This document shows, in pieces, positions 53,376-62,753 of a stretch of 64,000 nt of DNA. The notes under the pieces were generated by a model, which was given only the letters and a program-made list of their open reading frames with translations, ran no database searches and had not been told where the DNA came from. A program made the position numbers and the translations under genes. Origin of the DNA: Hydrotalea sandarakina (GTDB taxonomy: Bacteria; Bacteroidota; Bacteroidia; Chitinophagales; Chitinophagaceae); NCBI RefSeq assembly GCF_003254115.1, contig NZ_QKZV01000001.1, forward strand, positions 465,585-529,584, given 5' to 3'. Numbering within the stretch: the first letter of the stretch is position 1; the number at the start of each line of letters is the position of its first letter.

Positions 53376-55841
53376 TTATCGAATTAATGTTATTGAACCA
53401 CTTTTCTTTACTTTCGAATCGTTTTGCAATGTAGCTTCGAAAGTATAGTAATAAACTCCCACCGGCATTTTGGTGCCATTGTATGTACCATCCCACCCTT
53501 GCGATTGTGCATTACTAATATATAGCAATTGTCCCCACTGATTATAGATGGATAACTTCATTGTTTTAATGGTATTTCCATAAACATAGAAAACATCATT
53601 ATTACCATCGCCGTTAGGTGTAAATGAATTGGGTATAAAAATAGCATCACCAATAGGATTCAAGGTAGTTGCCGAAACTGAACCAGGCGCACTTTCTTGA
53701 CAAGGCAAATTGCCTAATGCTTTTACTTGGAAATTAATGGTTTGATTTGGTCCTAACCCTGTAACTAATTCTTCTAAAGCAGTTGGTCCAGCTGCAGGTA
53801 ACTGAAAGGTGGTACCGTTATCTAAACTAATTAAGTAACTAGTAGCTCCCGGAACAGGTTGCCAAGAAAATAATATGCTGTTTGCTGTAACAGTATCTGC
53901 AGTAACAACAGGTGTACTTAAAGCAGTTGCAACTTTTATACTAATGGTTGCATTAGTTGCCGCACAAATGGGTGGATTGGTATTGGCCAGCACCACATAA
54001 TTTGCATTAGTATTAATTGCAGGTGTTACATAGGTAGTACCGGTAAACAATAAAGTATTGTTACCAACCATGTACCAATTATATGTTACCCCTGTTTGTG
54101 GAGAAACAATAGTCAATGTATCTTTTCCTCCCGGGCAAACAGTATCTGAACTTGCTTGTATTGTAAAGGGTTTAGGACTAGTTGAAAACTGTACTTTAGT
54201 ACTGTCGGTAACTTTACAAATGCTATCAGTTATAGTAACTTTATAAATTCCATTGGTATCAACGGTTATACTATTGGTTGTATCACCGGTTGACCACAAA
54301 TAACTACTAAAACCGGTACCGGCGTTTAAAACTTTAGTTGTATCATTACAAACTGTAGTTACTGCTGCCAATTGAGATTTTAAAGCATCAACTTTTATTG
54401 TTACTTGCCCTTTACACACATACGGACTATCTGTGTAGGTTACTGTGTAAGTAGTTGTTTGTGAAGGAACAACTTTAATGGTTGTTGTAGTATCGCCTGT
54501 TGACCATACCAAAGTAGGTTTGGGTGGCTTTACTAATGAAGAGTCAGGATAGTAAGCCCAAATACCATCAATTCTTGCCCAAATTACACGTTTTGCAATC
54601 GGATCGTAGTATGAATAACCATTGGAGGTGTTCATAGGTGCCGGTGGTGGAATGGCACCCGTACCAACAAATTCAGTAAATCCGGTATCAACACCCCAAT
54701 TAAATCGAAATGTTTTATTGGTATTCACTAAATATTGGTTTAATGGATAATCGCCCGATGGTTGAAATCCACCAAACAAATAAAATCTATTTTTATCATA
54801 ATCATACGATAAAACTCCTTCATATTGAATGGAGCTGTTATTCGTAGGTAGAATATTGGTGAAGGTATAAGTGTTTAAGTCTAATGCATATAAATCTCTC
54901 AACCAACAAAACATGCCATTAGCGGTTGCCCAAGGACTACCTAATGAACAGGTACCGCTTAATTCATTGCCATCACAACTTCCTTGACCTGAAAAAAGGA
55001 ATAATGTTTTTCCATCTGCAGAGGTACCCATTAAGTTACCCCCTTTGGGCGGATTGCAATCGCTTAAATTAGGCCGTTTCTGAATCCAGGATAAATTATT
55101 TTCAAAAATCCAGTTTTTAACTGTAAAGCCACCATATCCGCCATAAAAGCCAGGGCTATTGGTTATAGGGTTCCAATAACTGCTGGCATTATAACTGGTA
55201 TTATCAAAAGCACCGTTACCAATTTGTGCCCATGCACCTCCACTTGCAGAAACTGCATAAACATTATCTGTTCCCGCACGCCATAATATTAATCTATTAT
55301 TGGTGTAATCGTACGTAAATTCGGTATAGTTACCCGGCCAACCGGGCCAATTGCTTGCCGGAATTTCTGTTTTAATATTATTCTTTAAGTCGTAACGAAT
55401 AATATGCTGATTGATGATGGAATATAAATATTGATTGGCTTTATCATACCCGTAAGGTTTTATGTTAAAATTAGCCTGATCAATACCACTGCTACCAATT
55501 AGTAAAACCCATACTCCCGGGGGCTCACTATCAACATGTACCGGTTTAATTGCTGTTAAAGTAACCGTGTCGCCTTTACAAATGGTTGTATCATTTTGTA
55601 CAATCATTTTAGCAGGACAAGAAAAAGGGGGAACACTATCAAAACTTTGCATACCTACACCAGTAGGACTTTTGAGCGATTTGATAGAAGCATTTAATGG
55701 GAGATGTTGACTTTGAATTTGTCGATTTTCAAGTCCCCCCAATGTAGGCTTTGCAACATTTAATGTATTACCGGAAGAGAAACCCAATAATACAAATGCA
55801 ACAAAAACCAATAAGAACGTTAAAGTAAAATACTTATTCAT
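53376..55841 (-). CDS. Type IX-secreted surface protein with CHU_C (type B) sorting domain
   Basis: An 821-residue secreted protein. Signal peptide to about residue 25. A Cys-containing segment follows (FSCPAKMIVQNDTTICKGDT, about 72-91). Residues about 100-430 hold Kelch-like repeats (LIGSSGIDQANFNI, TYDYTNNRLILWRAG, TLFLFSGQGSCDG, SYDYDKNRFYLFGGFQPSGD). Two Ig-like/PKD-type SprB repeats with STGDTTTTIKV and LWSTGDTTNSITV lie around 445-545. A fibronectin III-like module (PVVTADTVTANSILFSWQPVPG) is followed by the C-terminal gliding-motility/CHU_C domain (FIPNSFTPNGDGNNDVFYV, GWDGTYNGTKMPVGVYYYTF). This is a type B type IX cargo, likely surface-displayed or released adhesin. It is co-transcribed with PorP/SprF. 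Confidence 0.93.
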   Translation of the reverse strand: MNKYFTLTFLLVFVAFVLLGFSSGNTLNVAKPTLGGLENRQIQSQHLPLNASIKSLKSPTGVGMQSFDSVPPFSCPAKMIVQNDTTICKGDTVTLTAIKPVHVDSEPPGVWVLLIGSSGIDQANFNIKPYGYDKANQYLYSIINQHIIRYDLKNNIKTEIPASNWPGWPGNYTEFTYDYTNNRLILWRAGTDNVYAVSASGGAWAQIGNGAFDNTSYNASSYWNPITNSPGFYGGYGGFTVKNWIFENNLSWIQKRPNLSDCNPPKGGNLMGTSADGKTLFLFSGQGSCDGNELSGTCSLGSPWATANGMFCWLRDLYALDLNTYTFTNILPTNNSSIQYEGVLSYDYDKNRFYLFGGFQPSGDYPLNQYLVNTNKTFRFNWGVDTGFTEFVGTGAIPPPAPMNTSNGYSYYDPIAKRVIWARIDGIWAYYPDSSLVKPPKPTLVWSTGDTTTTIKVVPSQTTTYTVTYTDSPYVCKGQVTIKVDALKSQLAAVTTVCNDTTKVLNAGTGFSSYLWSTGDTTNSITVDTNGIYKVTITDSICKVTDSTKVQFSTSPKPFTIQASSDTVCPGGKDTLTIVSPQTGVTYNWYMVGNNTLLFTGTTYVTPAINTNANYVVLANTNPPICAATNATISIKVATALSTPVVTADTVTANSILFSWQPVPGATSYLISLDNGTTFQLPAAGPTALEELVTGLGPNQTINFQVKALGNLPCQESAPGSVSATTLNPIGDAIFIPNSFTPNGDGNNDVFYVYGNTIKTMKLSIYNQWGQLLYISNAQSQGWDGTYNGTKMPVGVYYYTFEATLQNDSKVKKSGSITLIR

Positions 55842-56248
55842 GCGTTCAATAATAAAATTTTACAACCAATCACATTAACACTTCCACTTATCCATTTTTA
55901 TTTTTTGCAGGGGGTAACTACAAAACAAAAAATGAGAAATCATTTCATTAAACGGCAGGGTGAATAAATTATTGTATAACAGTTCTAAAATACATTAATT
56001 TTTTAATGAAAACAAGATAAACCGCATCAAATCGGCGAAATATCCATTACTTTTTTCTTTTGTTTATTTGTTACATGATCGTTTTCTAATATTTAGAGAT
56101 GTTCATTTCCTAAAAAATGCTGCATAAAACATTATTCAAACTTATAAATAGCTTAAAAATGATGGTAAATTCCATCGCTTTTAATCATTTCAATAAAAAT
56201 GTTTAAATTCCCTGTTTGTTTTCAATTACATAAACCAAGACTTAACAT
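55842..56248. other. Divergent intergenic region
   Basis: This 407-base AT-rich stretch lies between the leftward CHU_C gene and the rightward BNR-repeat gene and must hold both promoters. I see no clean -33/-7 pair on either strand, no RNA gene, and no reading frame worth calling. Confidence 0.5.
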
Positions 56249-59200
56249 ATGAAATGGCTACCCGCTCGCATGAAAAAGGCAATTATGATTTTATTGCTTG
56301 CTGTACCATCTTTTTGGGGAAACGCCCAACAAATTAGCAAGGAAACAAATGAATCAGTTAACAAGCCCATTTACAATCCTGCACTATTCAACGGATTAAA
56401 GTGGCGTAACATTGGGCCCTGGCGCGGCGGAAGATGCTTGGCAGTAATGGGAATACCTAATGAGCCTTATACTTATTATGCCGGCCAAACAGGCGGTGGC
56501 GTATGGAAGACAACTGATGGTGGCAATACCTGGAAATGTGTATCCGATTCGTTTTTTACCTGTAGTTCAGTTGGGGCAATTGCTGTGGCCAATAACAACC
56601 ATAACATTGTATATGCAGGTACCGGTGAAGCCGAAATGCGGAATAACATTTCCTTTGGTGATGGTATATACAAATCAATTGACGCAGGAAAAAGCTGGAA
56701 ACATATTGGTCTTGAAAAAACTTATGCCATTGGCACCATTGCCGTTAATCCTTTAAATGATAATGAATTATATGTAGCTGCAATGGGAAAGGTTTATGGC
56801 CCTAATAAAGAACGAGGCCTATATAAATCAATTGATGGCGGTAATACATGGAAGCAAATTTTATATATAAACGACAGTACAGGATGTGTTGATGTAAAAA
56901 TTGATCCTGCCAACCCACTCATTATTTACGCATCCATGTGGCAAGCCTACAGAACACCTTACTCATTAAGCAGCGGTGGCAAAGGTTGTGGTTTGTATAA
57001 ATCAATGGATGGTGGAAATACCTGGCAGTCATTATCCGAAAACCCCGGCATGCCAAAAGGACTAAAAGGAAAAATAATATGCACTATCTCTGCTGCTAAT
57101 CACAATAGAATATGGGCAATTGTTGAAAATGCCAATAGCGGTGTATTTCGTTCTGATGACGGGGGAAACACCTGGCAATTAGTTAGTACAAAAAATGATT
57201 TAACCCAACGCCCTTGGTACTTTAATCAAATATTTGCCGATCCTAAAAATGAAAATACTGTTTACGTTTTGAATGTTGAATTTTGGAAATCAGTAGATGG
57301 GGGATTTACTTGGGATAAAATTGCTAATAGGCATGGTGATAATCATGATATGTGGATTAATCCCAATAATCCTAATAATTGGATAATGGGTGATGATGGT
57401 GGGCCACAAATTACTTTTGATGCTGGCAAAAACTTTACTGCGCCTAATTTACCCACCGCACAATTTTATCACGTAAACTTAGATAATGAATTTCCTTACA
57501 ATGTTTACGGTGCACAACAAGATAATACCAGCGTACGAATTGCCAGCAGAAGTGCAAATGAAGGCATTGGTATTCGTGATTGGTATCCGGTGGCAGGTGG
57601 CGAAGCAGGTTATATAGTTCCCGATCCGTTAAACGCCCAAATAACTTATGGGGGGGAATATGATGGACAACTAAGTACCTATAATAAATCAAACGACCAA
57701 AACAGAAACATTTCTGTTTATCCCGAACAGCATAGTGGTGAAGGCGCCATAGTTATGAAGTACCGATTTAATTGGACTTACCCTATTGCTTTTTCTCCAT
57801 TTAACCCCAAAATGCTATATGTAACTTCTAATCATGTACATAGAACAACAGATGGCGGACAAAATTGGGAAACAATTAGTCCTGACTTAACCCGCAATGA
57901 TCCTGCTACCCTTCAGCCAAGTGGTGGTCCTATTACTTTAGATAACAGTATGGCAGAAGTTTACGGTACCATATTTGCGTTTGCTGAATCACCCGTACAA
58001 AAAGGTGTTTTATGGACCGGTTCCGATGATGGACTAATTCATGTAAGTAAAGATGATGGCAAAACTTGGGAAAATGTTACCCCAACTAATTTACCAAAGT
58101 GGGCATTAATAAGCTATGTGGAGCCCTCTCATTTTGATGCTGCAACTTGCTATGTTTCAGCCACACGTTATCAAAGTGATGATACCAAACCTTACTTGTT
58201 TAAAACACACGATTTTGGCAAAACATGGATTGCCATTAATAATGGAATACCCGGCTACAATCGTTGTATTCGACAAGATCCCAGCCATGCTAACATATTA
58301 TATTGTGGCACAGAAACCGGCATATTCATTTCATTTGATGAAGGGGAACACTGGCAAAGTTTACAACTAAATTTACCGAATACACCTGTACGCGATATTC
58401 AAGTACAAACCCGTGATAATGACTTGGTAATTGCCACACATGGTCGTTCTTTTTGGATATTAGATGATATAACCCCCATATATCAATTAAACGAAAAATT
58501 GGCCAATCAGGCAGCCATATTATTTAAGCCAAGAAAAACATACAGAACCCCGGCCGGAACAAGTTCAACACAACCGCCATTAACTGAGGGAGAAAATGCG
58601 CCGTTGGGTGTAATTATTCGTTACTATTTTAAAACGGCTCCTTCAAAAGAAATTCATTTAGCAATTAAAACAGATAAAGGCGACAGCATCATTACTTATT
58701 CATCACAACACAATTACTTTGGCGAACCCATTAGTAATAATGCTAATTTTATTCCCAATCCTAAGCAAAAACGTCCCGGAATTTTAACAGCCAATAGCGG
58801 CATGAATACTTTTATTTGGGATTTACACTACCCTGATGCTAAAGCCGATACTTCTGCCACTTTTGAAGGTGCTTTAACAGGCCCTACCGCTGTACCCGGA
58901 AACTATCAATTAGCTTTATATATCGGTGACTCTTTAATTCAAGAGCAAAGCTTTTCCGTGATTAACGATCCAAGGAATACCTTTACCACTGCCGATTTAG
59001 AAAAACAATTTCAATTGGAACAAGAGATTCATGACTTATTAAATATTATTGGAAAAACCACTAAAAACATTCGAGATGTTAGAACAAAAATTGCCAATTA
59101 CGAAGCCAATATTAAACAAACTGATTCCATAAAGCAATTTAACGCATTAACAAAACCTTTCATAATGGGCTTAACTGAAGTAGAAAATACTTTAATGAAT

Positions 59201-59449
59201 CCCAAAATATTAGCCGCAGAAGATAACTTACGTTTCCCGGTAAGACTGGAAGAAAAACTTTCAGCCTTAAACGCTGCTGTTCAACAAGCCGATGCACCGC
59301 CCACTGCTTCCATGTATAGCAGCTTTTCACATTTAAAAGAACAAATTAATAACCAATTAAGCAAGTATAAAACTTTAATAAGTCAATATGCCACGAAAAT
59401 AAATGAGTGGATTTCCCATCAGCAAAACACTTTTATCGATTTGAAATAA
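56249..59449 (+). CDS. Secreted BNR/sortilin-like beta-propeller protein (glycosyl hydrolase-like)
   Basis: A 1066-residue exported protein. The signal peptide is MKKAIMILLLAVPSFWGNAQ from Met8 (56270); Met1 at 56249 adds 7 residues. Residues about 45-760 form a propeller of repeated BNR/Asp-box motifs: TDDGGNTW variants such as TTDGGNTWKCVSD, SIDAGKSWKHIG, SMDGGNTWQSLS, SDDGGNTWQLV, TTDGGQNWETIS and SKDDGKTWENV. The C-terminal about 300 residues have a sandwich-like region then a helical stretch. Such proteins in Bacteroidota are annotated glycosyl hydrolase or VPS10-like, but catalysis is unproven; Asp-boxes are structural. A secreted sugar- or peptide-binding role is equally possible. The rpmI leader begins about 85 bases downstream. 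Confidence 0.88.
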   Translation: MKWLPARMKKAIMILLLAVPSFWGNAQQISKETNESVNKPIYNPALFNGLKWRNIGPWRGGRCLAVMGIPNEPYTYYAGQTGGGVWKTTDGGNTWKCVSDSFFTCSSVGAIAVANNNHNIVYAGTGEAEMRNNISFGDGIYKSIDAGKSWKHIGLEKTYAIGTIAVNPLNDNELYVAAMGKVYGPNKERGLYKSIDGGNTWKQILYINDSTGCVDVKIDPANPLIIYASMWQAYRTPYSLSSGGKGCGLYKSMDGGNTWQSLSENPGMPKGLKGKIICTISAANHNRIWAIVENANSGVFRSDDGGNTWQLVSTKNDLTQRPWYFNQIFADPKNENTVYVLNVEFWKSVDGGFTWDKIANRHGDNHDMWINPNNPNNWIMGDDGGPQITFDAGKNFTAPNLPTAQFYHVNLDNEFPYNVYGAQQDNTSVRIASRSANEGIGIRDWYPVAGGEAGYIVPDPLNAQITYGGEYDGQLSTYNKSNDQNRNISVYPEQHSGEGAIVMKYRFNWTYPIAFSPFNPKMLYVTSNHVHRTTDGGQNWETISPDLTRNDPATLQPSGGPITLDNSMAEVYGTIFAFAESPVQKGVLWTGSDDGLIHVSKDDGKTWENVTPTNLPKWALISYVEPSHFDAATCYVSATRYQSDDTKPYLFKTHDFGKTWIAINNGIPGYNRCIRQDPSHANILYCGTETGIFISFDEGEHWQSLQLNLPNTPVRDIQVQTRDNDLVIATHGRSFWILDDITPIYQLNEKLANQAAILFKPRKTYRTPAGTSSTQPPLTEGENAPLGVIIRYYFKTAPSKEIHLAIKTDKGDSIITYSSQHNYFGEPISNNANFIPNPKQKRPGILTANSGMNTFIWDLHYPDAKADTSATFEGALTGPTAVPGNYQLALYIGDSLIQEQSFSVINDPRNTFTTADLEKQFQLEQEIHDLLNIIGKTTKNIRDVRTKIANYEANIKQTDSIKQFNALTKPFIMGLTEVENTLMNPKILAAEDNLRFPVRLEEKLSALNAAVQQADAPPTASMYSSFSHLKEQINNQLSKYKTLISQYATKINEWISHQQNTFIDLK

Positions 59450-59533
59450 GTTAAATACGGGATTTTTAATGCACAAAAACCATATGGATATTAAATTTTT
59501 GGGGTGAAAAGTAGGTTTATTCGTAAAGATGCT

Positions 59534-59541
59534 TACATTTG
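59534..59541 (+). promoter_or_regulatory. -7 promoter element of rpmI-rplT
   Basis: TACATTTG matches TAnnTTTG. A transcript starting some 6 bases on would carry a leader of about 80 bases (59547-59627) before rpmI. No -33 TTG is well placed. Confidence 0.55.
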
Positions 59542-59546
59542 CACTC

Positions 59547-59627
59547 CAAAATTTTTTCCCGTAAGGTTCAACAAGTGCATCCCGGTGGGTGCCACCAGCA
59601 GGGTATAATCTGAAGAAAAGATTATTT
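59547..59627 (+). promoter_or_regulatory. Probable structured leader of rpmI-rplT
   Basis: The leader can form GGTGG/CCACC (59584-59588 with 59592-59596) or, exclusively, GCATCC/GGGTGC (59577-59582 with 59587-59592, one GU pair). A second hairpin AATCT/AGATT (59607-59611 with 59619-59623) ends 4 bases before the rpmI ATG. In several bacteria L20 binds such leaders to repress its own operon. This is a candidate by position and fold only. Confidence 0.4.
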
Positions 59628-59825
59628 ATGCCAAAAGTTAAAACCAACTCAAGCGCAAAAAAACGCTTTAAAGTTACCGGAACAGGTGAAATAACCTTCC
59701 AAAAATCTTTTAAACGCCACATCCTCACCAAAAAATCTAAAAAAAGAAAAAGAGCATTAAACAAAAAAGGTATTGTTGGCCCTGCTAACAAAGATTTTGT
59801 GATGCGTTTATTACGTTTAAAATAA
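59628..59825 (+). CDS. rpmI: 50S ribosomal protein L35
   Basis: A 65-residue, strongly basic ribosomal protein with the L35 pattern: [20 protein letters not shown] at the start, then [20 protein letters not shown]. The frame is open back to a GTG at 59589, but the ATG at 59628 begins the conserved MPKVKT. L20 follows after 42 bases. The third partner of the usual set, infC, is not upstream; the nearest upstream gene is the BNR-repeat protein. Confidence 0.97.
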   Translation: MPKVKTNSSAKKRFKVTGTGEITFQKSFKRHILTKKSKKRKRALNKKGIVGPANKDFVMRLLRLK

Positions 59826-59867
59826 CACATTATTTCACCACTCTATTAAGAGAAAAAATATTAAATT

Positions 59868-60212
59868 ATGCCACGTTCCGTTAATGCAGTTGCTTCTAGA
59901 GCAAGAAGAAAAAGAATATTAAAACAAGCCAAGGGCTACTATGGCAAACGTAAAAATGTATATACCGTTGCCAAAAATATTGTTGAAAAAGGTATGACCT
60001 ACAGCTATGTAGGCCGCAAATTAAAGAAAAGAGAATACCGCCAATTATGGATTGCCCGTATTAATGCAGCTGTTAGGGCTGAAGGCTTAACATACAGCCA
60101 ATTTATCCATAAATTATCTGTAAAAGGTATTGAATTAGATAGAAAAGTTTTGGCTGATTTAGCTATGAACAATCCTGAAAGCTTTAAAGCGTTGGTTGAT
60201 TCTGTTAAATAA
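59868..60212 (+). CDS. rplT: 50S ribosomal protein L20
   Basis: A 114-residue basic protein that binds 23S rRNA early in large-subunit assembly. Typical segments: [47 protein letters not shown] and [11 protein letters not shown] with a final [11 protein letters not shown]. It is the last gene of the rpmI-rplT operon, followed by a strong terminator. In the known cases L20 also acts as the autogenous repressor of this operon, which fits the folded leader upstream of rpmI. Confidence 0.98.
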   Translation: MPRSVNAVASRARRKRILKQAKGYYGKRKNVYTVAKNIVEKGMTYSYVGRKLKKREYRQLWIARINAAVRAEGLTYSQFIHKLSVKGIELDRKVLADLAMNNPESFKALVDSVK

Positions 60213-60237
60213 GTTACATTTCTTTTACAATGTATTA

Positions 60238-60262
60238 ACCGGGCTCAACAAGCCCGGTTTTT
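60238..60262 (+). terminator. Terminator of rpmI-rplT
   Basis: A GC-rich 8-base stem ACCGGGCT/AGCCCGGT (60238-60245 with 60251-60258), loop CAACA, followed by T6. It is the strongest terminator in the window. Confidence 0.92.
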
Positions 60263-60291
60263 TATGTTATATATGCAAACAGCGCCATAGG

Positions 60292-60330
60292 AATAAAAAA
60301 AAGTTCAGCCAAATAATTGACTGAACTTTT
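60292..60330 (-). terminator. Terminator of lpdA
   Basis: A 10-base stem AAAAGTTCAG/CTGAACTTTT (60299-60308 with 60321-60330) followed on the minus strand by a T run. It lies 23 bases beyond the lpdA stop and faces the rplT terminator. Confidence 0.85.
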
Positions 60331-60353
60331 GAATATTTAAAAGGCATCACATA

Positions 60354-61760
60354 CTAAATATCAATTGCTTCACCGTATGCAGCTGCAGTAGCTTCTTTTA
60401 AAGCTTCGCTCATGGTAGGATGCGGATGAACAGCATTTAAAATTTCATGAGCGGTAGTTTCCAATTTACGTGCAACAACTGCCTCAGCAATCATTTCAGT
60501 AACATTGGTGCCAATCATATGGCAACCCAAAAATTCACCATATTTTGCATCAAATATTACTTTAACAAAACCCTCAGTTGCACCAGCAGCACTGGCTTTA
60601 CCACTGGCAATGAATGGGAATTTACCAACTTTAATATCATAGCCGGCTTCTTTAGCGGCTTTTTCAGTATAACCTACACTGGCAATTTCAGGTGTGCAAT
60701 AGGTACAACCCGGAATGTTATTATAATCAATTGTATCAGGTAAATGGGCAATTTTCTTTTCCAAATATGCCATGTGTTCAGCAGCGTTAATACCTTCTTT
60801 TGAAGCAACATGCGCTAATGCCTGGCCGGGTGTACAATCACCTATAGCATAAATTCCGGGAACGGTGGTTTGCTGATATTTATCAACAACAATTTTACCT
60901 TTTTCGGTTTTAATGCCATTTTCTTCTAATCCAATATTTTCAATGTTAGCAACAACACCAACTGCACTTAAAACTATATCAGCTTCCAAGGTCATTATGC
61001 TACCATCCTGTTTCTTAACCTGGGCTTTAACACCTGTGCCGGTTGTATCAACACTTTCAACAGAAGCATTAGTGAAAATTTCAATACCTTGTTTTTTATA
61101 TTGTTTTTCTAATTCTTTTGAAATTTCTTCATCTTCAACAGGAACAATTCGTGGCATAAATTCAACGATGGTTACTTTGGTTCCCAAGCTATTGTACACA
61201 TACGCAAATTCAACACCGATGGCGCCACTTCCTACAACAATCATGCTTTTGGGCTGAACGGGCAATACCATGGCTTCTCTGTAACCAACTACTTTTTTAC
61301 CGTCTTGTTTTAAATTCGGCAATTCACGACTTCTACCACCGGTTGCTATTACTATGTATTTTGCTTCTACTATTTGTTTTGAGCCATCGGCAGCAGTTAC
61401 TTCAACCTTCCCTTTTGCTTTAACTTTACCGGTGCCCATTATCACATCAATCTTATTCTTCTTCATTAAAAACTGAACACCTTTACTCATTTTATCGGCA
61501 ACACCCCTACTACGTTGAATAACAGCAGGAAAATCGTGAGTGCCGGTAGCTTGAATACCATAGTTTGAACTATGTTTTAAATAGTCATACACATTGGCAC
61601 TTTTTATTAAGGCTTTAGTAGGAATACAACCCCAGTTTAAACAAATTCCTCCTAAGCTTTCTTTTTCTATAATAGCCACTTTAAAACCTAATTGAGAAGC
61701 TCTGATTGCTGCGGGATATCCGCCAGGGCCACTTCCGATTACAATAACATCGTATGCCAT
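60354..61760 (-). CDS. lpdA: Dihydrolipoyl dehydrogenase
   Basis: A 468-residue FAD flavoprotein disulfide reductase, the E3 subunit that reoxidises lipoamide in 2-oxoacid dehydrogenase complexes and the glycine cleavage system. It has the FAD site VIGSGPGGYPAAIRA at the start, the redox disulfide GGICLNWGCIPTKAL (Cys about 40 and 45), the NAD site VVGSGAIGVEFAYVY (about 175-189), the second FAD motif GIYAIGDCTPGQALAHVA (about 303-320) and the C-terminal His-Glu pair in HPHPTMSEALKEA. No E1 or E2 gene is adjacent, so this single copy probably serves several complexes. Confidence 0.97.
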   Translation of the reverse strand: MAYDVIVIGSGPGGYPAAIRASQLGFKVAIIEKESLGGICLNWGCIPTKALIKSANVYDYLKHSSNYGIQATGTHDFPAVIQRSRGVADKMSKGVQFLMKKNKIDVIMGTGKVKAKGKVEVTAADGSKQIVEAKYIVIATGGRSRELPNLKQDGKKVVGYREAMVLPVQPKSMIVVGSGAIGVEFAYVYNSLGTKVTIVEFMPRIVPVEDEEISKELEKQYKKQGIEIFTNASVESVDTTGTGVKAQVKKQDGSIMTLEADIVLSAVGVVANIENIGLEENGIKTEKGKIVVDKYQQTTVPGIYAIGDCTPGQALAHVASKEGINAAEHMAYLEKKIAHLPDTIDYNNIPGCTYCTPEIASVGYTEKAAKEAGYDIKVGKFPFIASGKASAAGATEGFVKVIFDAKYGEFLGCHMIGTNVTEMIAEAVVARKLETTAHEILNAVHPHPTMSEALKEATAAAYGEAIDI

Positions 61761-61818
61761 AATTTTAAAAATTAAGATGAGTGGTAATTAACAAAATTGT
61801 TTTACCAAAATATGGGTG

Positions 61819-61826
61819 CAAAAATA
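61819..61826 (-). promoter_or_regulatory. -7 promoter element of lpdA
   Basis: The minus-strand sequence TATTTTTG matches TAnnTTTG, 58 bases upstream of the lpdA ATG. No -33 match is obvious. Confidence 0.4.
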
Positions 61827-61901
61827 CTGGCTTATCATGAAATGGAAAAAAGAGAGTTATTCACTTTAACATGAAAACAAAGAATTATATATAGTGAAAA
61901 T

Positions 61902-62726
61902 TTATTTATTCAGGAAATAAATGCGAATGGTTTGATAAAACAATGTGTTGGAAGTTACACTTCCTGTTGAAACATTGCGTGTTGAAAAACTACGTAAGCC
62001 AAATAATGCAGCCATTTTACCATTATTTACAGCCAATTCTAAGTAATTAGCAGCATTAAACATAGCCAGCACCTCTCCTTTTGGCACATCAGAATAGTGA
62101 TTACTAATTTTATTTATGCCGGCACTATGAGGTACACTAATTTCGAATGGTCTTCCGGCAGCTGCTTCTTCAAATTGTTGGCGGGTAATATTAACAATTA
62201 CATTATCAAACTTATCAATCAACAATATTTGACCTTCAATCCAGTTACTACCTACTAAAGGTTGTAGCGCAATTTTTTGTTGAAAATTGGTCGCATTTTT
62301 TAAAAAATCTTCCGGTAATACATTACACAATAATTGATGAATCACCAATGCTAATTGTTGTGTTATGTTTAATATGGAAAAATGTGTACTTAAAGGAATG
62401 CTATAAACAAATTTTGGGGAAGGCACCAACATGGTAGCAATACCATTATCGGGGCATATTATAAATTGATCATTGTGTTTTATCAACAAAAACTGCTCGT
62501 TATTGCCTTCAAAACAATCAATTAATAAAACATGAATAGTGCCTTTGGGGAAATAGGTGTAAGCTTGACTACATACAAATGCAGCATGAGGATAATTTGT
62601 TGCATTTAATTCATGATTGATATCAACCAATAAAGCTTGTGCATTTTGAGATATAATTTGTCCCTTAAAAGCAGCAATAATATAATCATGAAAACCTATA
62701 TCGGATGAAAGTGTTATAACTGACAT
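61902..62726 (-). CDS. SAM hydroxide adenosyltransferase (DUF62) family protein
   Basis: A 274-residue member of the DUF62 family, which hydrolyses S-adenosylmethionine to adenosine and methionine. Halogenases such as fluorinase are relatives. It shows ITLSSDIGFHDYIIAAFKG (Asp at 9 and 14) at the N-terminus, DINHELNATNYPHAAFV (about 35), HVLLIDCFEG, the conserved FIICPDNGIATM (about 89-100) and the C-terminal domain motif IDKFDNVIVNITR. A 23-residue halide loop of fluorinases is not apparent, which favours the hydrolase activity. Its gene follows the SDR gene by 27 bases and is likely co-transcribed. Confidence 0.88.
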   Translation of the reverse strand: MSVITLSSDIGFHDYIIAAFKGQIISQNAQALLVDINHELNATNYPHAAFVCSQAYTYFPKGTIHVLLIDCFEGNNEQFLLIKHNDQFIICPDNGIATMLVPSPKFVYSIPLSTHFSILNITQQLALVIHQLLCNVLPEDFLKNATNFQQKIALQPLVGSNWIEGQILLIDKFDNVIVNITRQQFEEAAAGRPFEISVPHSAGINKISNHYSDVPKGEVLAMFNAANYLELAVNNGKMAALFGLRSFSTRNVSTGSVTSNTLFYQTIRIYFLNK

Positions 62727-62753
62727 GTTTCTGGAACGTTCGCAGCACTAAAA

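Noticed and set aside
59375-59830. A 151-codon open frame on the minus strand across the rpmI region
   Set aside because: It is antisense to the ribosomal protein L35 gene and its leader and has no family features.
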